In this document: in pieces, positions 59,298 through 64,000 of the stretch
Layout of the letters: every line of letters starts with the position of its first letter
How positions within the stretch are numbered: position 1 is the stretch's first letter
NCBI RefSeq assembly: GCF_003581585.1
Contig: NZ_QXIR01000014.1
Location: forward strand, 43,573-107,572
Reading direction: 5' to 3'
DNA: 64,000 nucleotides
Source: Bacillus salacetis
Lineage (GTDB): Bacteria; Bacillota; Bacilli; Bacillales; Bacillaceae_B
Position numbers and translations under genes: made by a program
Notes under the pieces: model-generated
The model's input: the letters and a program-made list of their open reading frames with translations, nothing else
What the model was told of the DNA's origin: nothing
Database searches by the model: none

Positions 59298-60158
59298 ATG
59301 AATACAAAAACCGAAGCCCTAAGCATTTTTTTGATTGAAAACACATCATCATTTACCGCAGACTGGCTGAAGCAGCAGGATATCCGGACAGGCTCTCATT
59401 ACTCACCTGATGCACCGCCTGAAGTGATGGAAAAATTGAAGGAGCAGAATGGGAACTATGTTAAGCTTGTTGCCCAATCCCTTTTTCAAGATGAGGATGA
59501 AATGAGGAGATGCATTTCAGACTGGACTGCCCAAACAGCACCCGAAAGGGCCAATTCGGATACTTCCCTGTCAGAAGTGACCAGGAATGGCGGTATTTTC
59601 AGGAGCCTCATTCTCGACTATGTCGAAAAATTCGCTGAGCAGAGCGAACATGACATCACCATCAAGGATTTGATGATCTGGGTAAAGAAGCTTAACAGGA
59701 CGTTCGACTATGTGATGGAAACTTTCACAGAAAACTTTCTTGAGATCCTTCTAAACAGGTTGTCTTCCCAATCCAATTTGATTAATGAGCTTAGTGCCCC
59801 TGTCATTACACTCACAGATGAAGTCGGGCTTTTGCCCATCATTGGTGATATTGATACGGCAAGGGCAAAAAGCATATTGGAAACCACTCTGCATCAAAGC
59901 ACCAGTACCGGTATCTCCTACTTGATCATCGATCTGTCCGGAGTCGTCATGGTCGATACTATGGTTGCTCATCAGATCTTCCAGCTCATTGAATCTTTAA
60001 GGCTTATCGGGGTGAAAGCAATCCTTACCGGAATACGTCCAGAGGTTGCCATGACTGCTGTTCAGTTAGGGCTCGATTTCTCAGAAATCCATACAGAGAA
60101 CTCTTTGAAGAGGGTCATTTATACCTTTGCCAGGAAACTGGATATCAGCCCTGCTTAA
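59298..60158 (+). CDS. RsbR-like STAS-domain protein (stressosome co-antagonist)
   Basis: 286 residues. N-terminal all-helical domain of about 150 residues (non-haem globin-like in RsbR), then a STAS domain from about 165 with ITLTDEVGLLPIIGDIDTAR and the anti-anti-sigma core LIIDLSGVVMVDTMVAHQIF, where RsbRA-type Thr/Ser phosphosites lie. RsbR paralogues sit in the stressosome that controls SigB. Candidate SigB promoters elsewhere in the window fit. AAGGAG precedes the ATG. Single gene. Confidence 0.87.
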   Translation: MNTKTEALSIFLIENTSSFTADWLKQQDIRTGSHYSPDAPPEVMEKLKEQNGNYVKLVAQSLFQDEDEMRRCISDWTAQTAPERANSDTSLSEVTRNGGIFRSLILDYVEKFAEQSEHDITIKDLMIWVKKLNRTFDYVMETFTENFLEILLNRLSSQSNLINELSAPVITLTDEVGLLPIIGDIDTARAKSILETTLHQSTSTGISYLIIDLSGVVMVDTMVAHQIFQLIESLRLIGVKAILTGIRPEVAMTAVQLGLDFSEIHTENSLKRVIYTFARKLDISPA

Positions 60159-60248
60159 CTTCCGGGCGTTTCAAATAGAAATGGGAACTGCACTAAACGA
60201 ATCAGCTCTCATTATCTCTGTCTTACTCGATACAGTGTTATGAGTATA

Positions 60249-60393
60249 GGCTCTTTTCGTAAACTTTTCTGCTATTCAATGTAAATCCTGGTATATCGTC
60301 GTAAAGAACCCGGTAAGCAGGCAAGAAAAGAGCTGCTCGTTCTTTTTTGAGAGTAAAGCCTTCCCGAAAGCAACGATATATGCAAAAACGGCC
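60249..60393 (+). mobile_element. MITE copy I (internally deleted)
   Basis: 145 bp, shortest copy; perfect duplication TGAGTATA (60241-60248 and 60394-60401). Most of the right-half hairpin is missing. The metallophosphoesterase reading frame is open into it. Confidence 0.93.
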
Positions 60394-60427
60394 TGAGTAT
60401 AAGAACTTTTTCAAAGTGGGTGTGGAT

Positions 60428-61240
60428 TTGAAGAAAGTAATTGCAAGTGCTGCTGCATTGCTCCTGTTATTGATTTTCCTGCACTGGCAGAATAATTCAA
60501 TTACGGAGACAGAAGTGACCATCGTTTCAGAAGATCTGCCTGCTGCATTCCAGGGATTCAAAATCATCCAGCTCTCAGATCTCCACAGCAAATCCTTTGA
60601 TAAAGAACAGCACTCTATTTCTGAGAGGGTCAGTGATGCCTCCCCGGATATCATTTTTTTCACTGGCGATTTAGTGGATAGTAAAAATTACGATGAAAAA
60701 CCGAGTATTAAACTCATGGAAAAGCTTTTAGAGACGGCACCGGTCGTTTTTGTGACGGGTAATCACGAGTGGTGGTCAGGGCATCATCAAGACTTGGAGG
60801 AAAAGCTGATTGAGCTGGGAGTCACTGTTCTTCAAAATGAGAACATGCAGGTGAAAAGAGGAAATGAGGCCCTTGTACTCTTGGGTATAGATGACCCAGC
60901 TTCCGGACTTTCACTTGAGGAGATGATGGACTCAGCTAGTAAAGGAACTACCGGGAAATTCAAAGTACTTCTGGCTCACCGCCCTGAACGGTTTCCTGAA
61001 TACCAGGAATATCAAATTGATCTGATATTTTCCGGCCATGCCCATGGAGGACAAGTCCGGCTACCCTTTGTTGGAGGGATTGCCGCCCCGGACCAGGGAT
61101 TCCTCCCCAGGTATGATGCAGGTGTGTTTCGAGCAGGAGGATCCACTCTTATTGTCAACCGGGGCCTGGGCAACAGCATTATCCCGCAAAGGCTGTTTAA
61201 CCGGCCTGAAATCGTTGAAGTCACGCTGAAATCCCAATAA
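60428..61240 (+). CDS. Metallophosphoesterase, membrane-anchored (YkuE-like)
   Basis: About 270 residues. N-terminal helix VIASAAALLLLLIFLHW, then a calcineurin-like domain with the full metal site: LSDLHS (about 47-52), TGDLVD, VTGNHEWW, LLAHRPE and FSGHAHGGQVRL. YkuE-type enzymes hydrolyse phosphomono- or pyrophosphate bonds in lipid or UDP-sugar substrates. The start is uncertain: the TTG at 60428 has only a weak G-rich site, while the frame continues upstream into mobile element copy I (TTG at 60347, ATG at 60380). Confidence 0.85.
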   Translation: MKKVIASAAALLLLLIFLHWQNNSITETEVTIVSEDLPAAFQGFKIIQLSDLHSKSFDKEQHSISERVSDASPDIIFFTGDLVDSKNYDEKPSIKLMEKLLETAPVVFVTGNHEWWSGHHQDLEEKLIELGVTVLQNENMQVKRGNEALVLLGIDDPASGLSLEEMMDSASKGTTGKFKVLLAHRPERFPEYQEYQIDLIFSGHAHGGQVRLPFVGGIAAPDQGFLPRYDAGVFRAGGSTLIVNRGLGNSIIPQRLFNRPEIVEVTLKSQ

Positions 61241-61265
61241 GCAAAGGAACGCAACTCCTTATAAT

Positions 61266-61305
61266 CAAAGCCTGCAGACATCCAATCCGTCTGCAGGCTT
61301 TTTTA
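61266..61305. terminator. Bidirectional terminator
   Basis: AAAGCCTGCAGAC, 9-base loop, GTCTGCAGGCTTTTTTA between convergent genes. Confidence 0.87.
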
Positions 61306-61373
61306 TCAATCATTTGATGGAAGGGCTTCTCACCTGCCGTCCAGAATCTTCTGAAAGAGAAGCGAATCAACTA

Positions 61374-62648
61374 TCACACATTGGAATAAATACGGTCCAC
61401 ATCTTTTAAATTGATATCCAGCTGCATCTTTTGATGGTCGCGGAGTTGGCGAAATACATCTACCGTGAAGTCAATTTGTTCATCAGTATGAGCAGCGGTC
61501 GGGATTATTCGGAACATCAACATCCCTTTAGGAATTACAGGGTACATGACAGCCTGCAGAAACACTCCATTTTCTCTTAAGAATTTGATCCAAGGAAGAC
61601 CGATAGAAAGGTCGCCCCCTGGAACATAAACAGATAGAATCGGCGAATCTGTATCCGCAACAAAATATCCAAGGTTCTTAAGTCCTTCTGTTAATTTTGT
61701 CGATACTTCAAACAACCTATTACGGTTCTCATCCCCTGCTTTGACGATTTCTAATGTTTTTTGGAGGCTTTTCACATACACCATCGGAAGACTTTTAGCA
61801 AAAATCTGCGTCCTCGCGTTATATCGAATCCAATCGATAACTTCTTGACTGGCTGCTGCAAACCCGCCTATTGCTGCAAAAGCTTTTGCAAAAGTAGCCA
61901 AATATATATCGACTTTATCCTGGACTCCAAAATGTTCAGCAGCCCCTTTTCCCGTTTTCCCCATAACACCAAAGCCGTGTGCATCATCAACAAACAATCT
62001 TGCGCCGTATTGTTCTTTGAGTTCACAGATTTGATCGAGTTTTGCAAGGTCCCCCGTCATACTGAAAACACCTTCTGTTAAAATCAAAATGCCGCCTTTA
62101 CGTGTCTTATTGACTGTTTTCAATAGTTTTTCCAAACTATTCATATCATTATGCCGGAATACTCTGATGTTCCTGGGATTCGATACTGCAAGCTTTGCAG
62201 CATCTACAATGGAAGCATGACATAATTTGTCCATTATGATTACTTCATCCCTGCCAACTAGGGAACTGATTGTGCCGATAATACCCAAATAACCGAAGTT
62301 AAAGAGAATGGACGCCTCTTTATCCGCATAATCAGCAAGTTCATTTTCCAACCTTTCATGTTCCCTCGTATTGCCGCTCACCATGCGGCAGCCCATGGGA
62401 CCGCTCACTCCCCATTCAGAAGCAGTATCAACGGACACATCCCGGATATCAGGATGACTGGCAAGGCCTAAATAGTCGTTGGTTGCCCACATCACCTTTT
62501 CTTTCCCGGCATATTGAATCGTGGGGCCTGGTATGGAATCAATAACTGGAGATATAAAGTAATCATCACCTGAAGTCCTGAAGTCACCGAAATAGCCTTC
62601 ATTGGTTTTGCATTTATCAAAAATATCCCTGTAGGCAGTACTATTCAT
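61374..62648 (-). CDS. Alpha-oxoamine synthase-like PLP-dependent enzyme
   Basis: 424 residues, fold type I. PLP lysine Lys255 in TFAKAFAAIGG; cofactor contacts His144 (KLCHAS), Asp222 and His224 (VDDAHGFG); substrate motif NDYLGLASHP (57-66) and the Gly-rich GPMGCRMVSGNTREHERLE. This is the KBL/AONS/serine palmitoyltransferase group that condenses an amino acid with an acyl-CoA. B. subtilis-type Kbl and BioF are about 390 residues; the longer N-terminus and GPMGCRM motif are closer to the SPT-like branch. It stands alone, without bio, tdh or lipid genes. The product is unknown. Confidence 0.85.
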   Translation of the reverse strand: MNSTAYRDIFDKCKTNEGYFGDFRTSGDDYFISPVIDSIPGPTIQYAGKEKVMWATNDYLGLASHPDIRDVSVDTASEWGVSGPMGCRMVSGNTREHERLENELADYADKEASILFNFGYLGIIGTISSLVGRDEVIIMDKLCHASIVDAAKLAVSNPRNIRVFRHNDMNSLEKLLKTVNKTRKGGILILTEGVFSMTGDLAKLDQICELKEQYGARLFVDDAHGFGVMGKTGKGAAEHFGVQDKVDIYLATFAKAFAAIGGFAAASQEVIDWIRYNARTQIFAKSLPMVYVKSLQKTLEIVKAGDENRNRLFEVSTKLTEGLKNLGYFVADTDSPILSVYVPGGDLSIGLPWIKFLRENGVFLQAVMYPVIPKGMLMFRIIPTAAHTDEQIDFTVDVFRQLRDHQKMQLDINLKDVDRIYSNV

Positions 62649-62824
62649 GATAAAACTCCTCCTAATATATGTAGTCCTTCTTTTATCATTATAACTAAAA
62701 ATGACAATAATTGACTAAATTTTATGATATTTCCAAAATATAAACATTATTAATGGGCGCTTACAGTGTTTTTATCATGTGCGAACAATTGCAGCCAAGT
62801 GCTTTTGTCAAGGAGCTTTACCTC

Positions 62825-62887
62825 ATGAACCGTTCTTCACATCCACGTGCATACAGTTATTACCTCTTTAAAAATAAGTCTGAATGA
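62825..62887 (+). CDS. Possible 20-residue peptide gene
   Basis: ATG-to-TGA frame MNRSSHPRAYSYYLFKNKSE with AAGGAG nine bases upstream, better than chance placement. It lies 45 bases before the CAP-protein gene on the same strand. It may be a leader peptide or coincidence; there is no family to compare. Confidence 0.3.
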   Translation: MNRSSHPRAYSYYLFKNKSE

Positions 62888-62932
62888 ACATATTAATTAT
62901 GGTCATTCGACCTATTAAAGGAGGTAATAACA

Positions 62933-63715
62933 ATGAAGTCCAAAATAAAATCTTTTCTGATCTGTTCACTTGCACCCGTAATCATTTTGGCGGGGTGTAA
63001 TAATGATGGAAATAAAGACCTTGCTGACCCACAGGACGTAAACTACGATCCAGTGAGTTTCAACGGTGAAAACCCTAACCAGAATGATAACGGAAACGGT
63101 AATGCCTTAACAGATCGCAATCCTCAAGATCCGGCCGTCCAGCGCCAAGGAAGAAACCTCTTCACTCAACGCTTCGTGGTGCCGATCAACCCGAGGAATG
63201 GCGGACAGAATTTCAGGGAATACGCAGGACAAGGAAACGAGCAGGACCAGGGTCAAACTGCCCAAGAACCTGAAACCCCACAACAGCGCGGGGAAGGTAA
63301 CGGACAAAATCAAAATGCCGAAGCTGGCAACCTTGGTGAGCGTGTCCAGCAGGTGATCGACCTGACAAACAAAGAACGCAAGAAGAATGGCCTGCCCGCA
63401 TTAAAGCCTCATGCAGAGCTTTCAAATGTGGCACGCATCAAGTCGGAGGATATGGTGAATAAAAATTATTTCTCTCATACCTCCCCTACTTATGGATCGC
63501 CATTCGAAATGATGGAAAACTTCGGGATCGAATACAGCACTGCTGCCGAAAATATCGCAGCTGGGCAAGAAACTCCTCAAGAAGTCGTACAAGCCTGGAT
63601 GGACAGTCCGGGACACCGTAAAAACATCATGAACAAATCAGTGACCCATATCGGTGTAGGAATAGCAGAAGACGGCGGAATGGGAACATACTGGACACAG
63701 ATGTTTATCAAATAA
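62933..63715 (+). CDS. CAP/SCP-domain lipoprotein (YkwD-like)
   Basis: 260 residues. Lipobox IILAGC (Cys22), then about 110 residues of low-complexity linker rich in Asn, Gln, Pro and Gly, then a CAP domain (about 135-258) with NKERKKNGLPAL, MVNKNYFSHTSP, AENIAAGQETPQEVVQAWM and SPGHRKNIMNKSVTHIGVG. His/Glu residues of the CAP cavity are present. YkwD/SafA-neighbour proteins of this family occur on spores and cell envelopes; biochemical role unsettled. GGAGG precedes the ATG. The stop is followed directly by the 125-bp repeat array. Confidence 0.88.
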   Translation: MKSKIKSFLICSLAPVIILAGCNNDGNKDLADPQDVNYDPVSFNGENPNQNDNGNGNALTDRNPQDPAVQRQGRNLFTQRFVVPINPRNGGQNFREYAGQGNEQDQGQTAQEPETPQQRGEGNGQNQNAEAGNLGERVQQVIDLTNKERKKNGLPALKPHAELSNVARIKSEDMVNKNYFSHTSPTYGSPFEMMENFGIEYSTAAENIAAGQETPQEVVQAWMDSPGHRKNIMNKSVTHIGVGIAEDGGMGTYWTQMFIK

Positions 63716-64000
63716 AAAGCGGAAGCGCCTTGATCAGCCCCGACAGGCATAAGACGAGCCGGCAGGAAGGTTGCTCTTTACCTTCTTGACGGATTGGCTT
63801 ATGACCCCGAGGGGCTAGGTGCTGGAGCTGGATTGAATAAAAAGCGGAAGCGCCTTGATCAGCCCCGACAGGCATAAGACGAGCCGGCAGGAAGGTTGCC
63901 CTTTACCTTCTTGACGGATTGGCTTATGACCCCGAGGGGCTAGGTGCTGGAGCTGGATTGAATAAAAAGCGGAAGCGCCTTGATCAGCCCCGACAGGCAT
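63713..64000. repeat. Tandem array of the 125-bp GC-rich hairpin repeat
   Basis: Two complete units and 40 bases of a third, period exactly 125 bp (AAAGCGG at 63716, 63841, 63966), nearly identical to each other, and cut by the window edge. Each unit is one long imperfect hairpin: CAGCCCC with GGGGCT, CATAAG with CTTATG, GGAAGGT with ACCTTC. The frame 63815-64000 on the minus strand is a by-product. Confidence 0.93.

Noticed and set aside
63815..64000. Minus-strand frame at the right edge
   Set aside because: It is encoded by the 125-bp hairpin repeat.
1..64000. tRNA, rRNA, riboswitch or prophage
   Set aside because: No clover-leaf, conserved aptamer core, integrase or phage structural gene was recognised by eye; a covariance-model scan was not possible.

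Overview
The window reads as chromosomal DNA of a low-to-medium GC, spore-forming Bacillaceae (Bacillus sensu lato). Evidence: strong AGGAGG ribosome-binding sites, frequent TTG/GTG starts, T-rich hairpin terminators, and genes typical of the group (intracellular subtilisin with the LIPY motif, YwbE, YkuS, a YdaG-like stress protein, a KinB-like kinase, an RsbR-like STAS protein, candidate SigB promoters). No rRNA, tRNA, prophage, CRISPR array or complete insertion sequence was seen.

Layout. 1-5.4 kb: aerobic phenylacetate operon (paaA-B-C-D, an EthD-like protein, enoyl-CoA hydratases running off the left edge) and paaK; the same AACG-N9-CGT inverted repeat precedes paaA and paaK. 5.5-13 kb: SgrR-type regulator divergent from an MFS transporter, a GNAT, a small membrane protein, a NERD-domain protein with 21-bp repeats on both sides, topB. 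13-18 kb: SsuABC/TauABC-type importer, a Sco-like lipoprotein, a YeiH/TauZ-type exporter. 18-24.5 kb: Cu/Zn-SOD-like protein, small basic protein plus ywbE, ydaG-like, YebC/YeeI, 2H phosphoesterase, ispA, ykuS, ferritin-like. 24.4-32.3 kb: DinG/XPD helicase with a nuclease-like N-terminus, RlmI-type methyltransferase, YczE-like and EamA membrane proteins, APH-fold kinase, KinB-like kinase. 32.5-40 kb: alsT-type symporter broken by one amber codon, divergent stress genes with facing SigB-like promoters, an array of about eleven and a half 52-bp units, a frameshifted membrane gene, TetR plus MBL hydrolase behind a large palindrome, two GNAT paralogues. 40-48 kb: heterodimeric ABC exporter, ZIP-like protein, erythromycin-esterase-family protein. 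47-53 kb: two-component system, secreted protein with 28-residue repeats, membrane-anchored PrsA-like foldase, HtrA: plausibly an envelope/secretion stress neighbourhood. 53-64 kb: NUDIX, split ThrE exporter, sugar ABC importer without ATPase, RsbR-like protein, metallophosphoesterase, alpha-oxoamine-synthase-like PLP enzyme, CAP-domain lipoprotein.

The most notable signal is repetitive. Nine copies of one 145-198 bp element with imperfect inverted termini (GGCTCTTTTCG...CGAAAACAGCC) sit in 64 kb; eight have exact or 7/8 matching 8-bp target duplications. This is a MITE family with no transposase in the window. One copy interrupts a gene whose frame is restored when the element and one duplication are removed. 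The intergenic space also holds three phased arrays (periods about 21, 52 and 52 bp), a 125-bp GC-rich hairpin repeat in tandem at the right edge, and GGGGACNGTCCCC palindromes.
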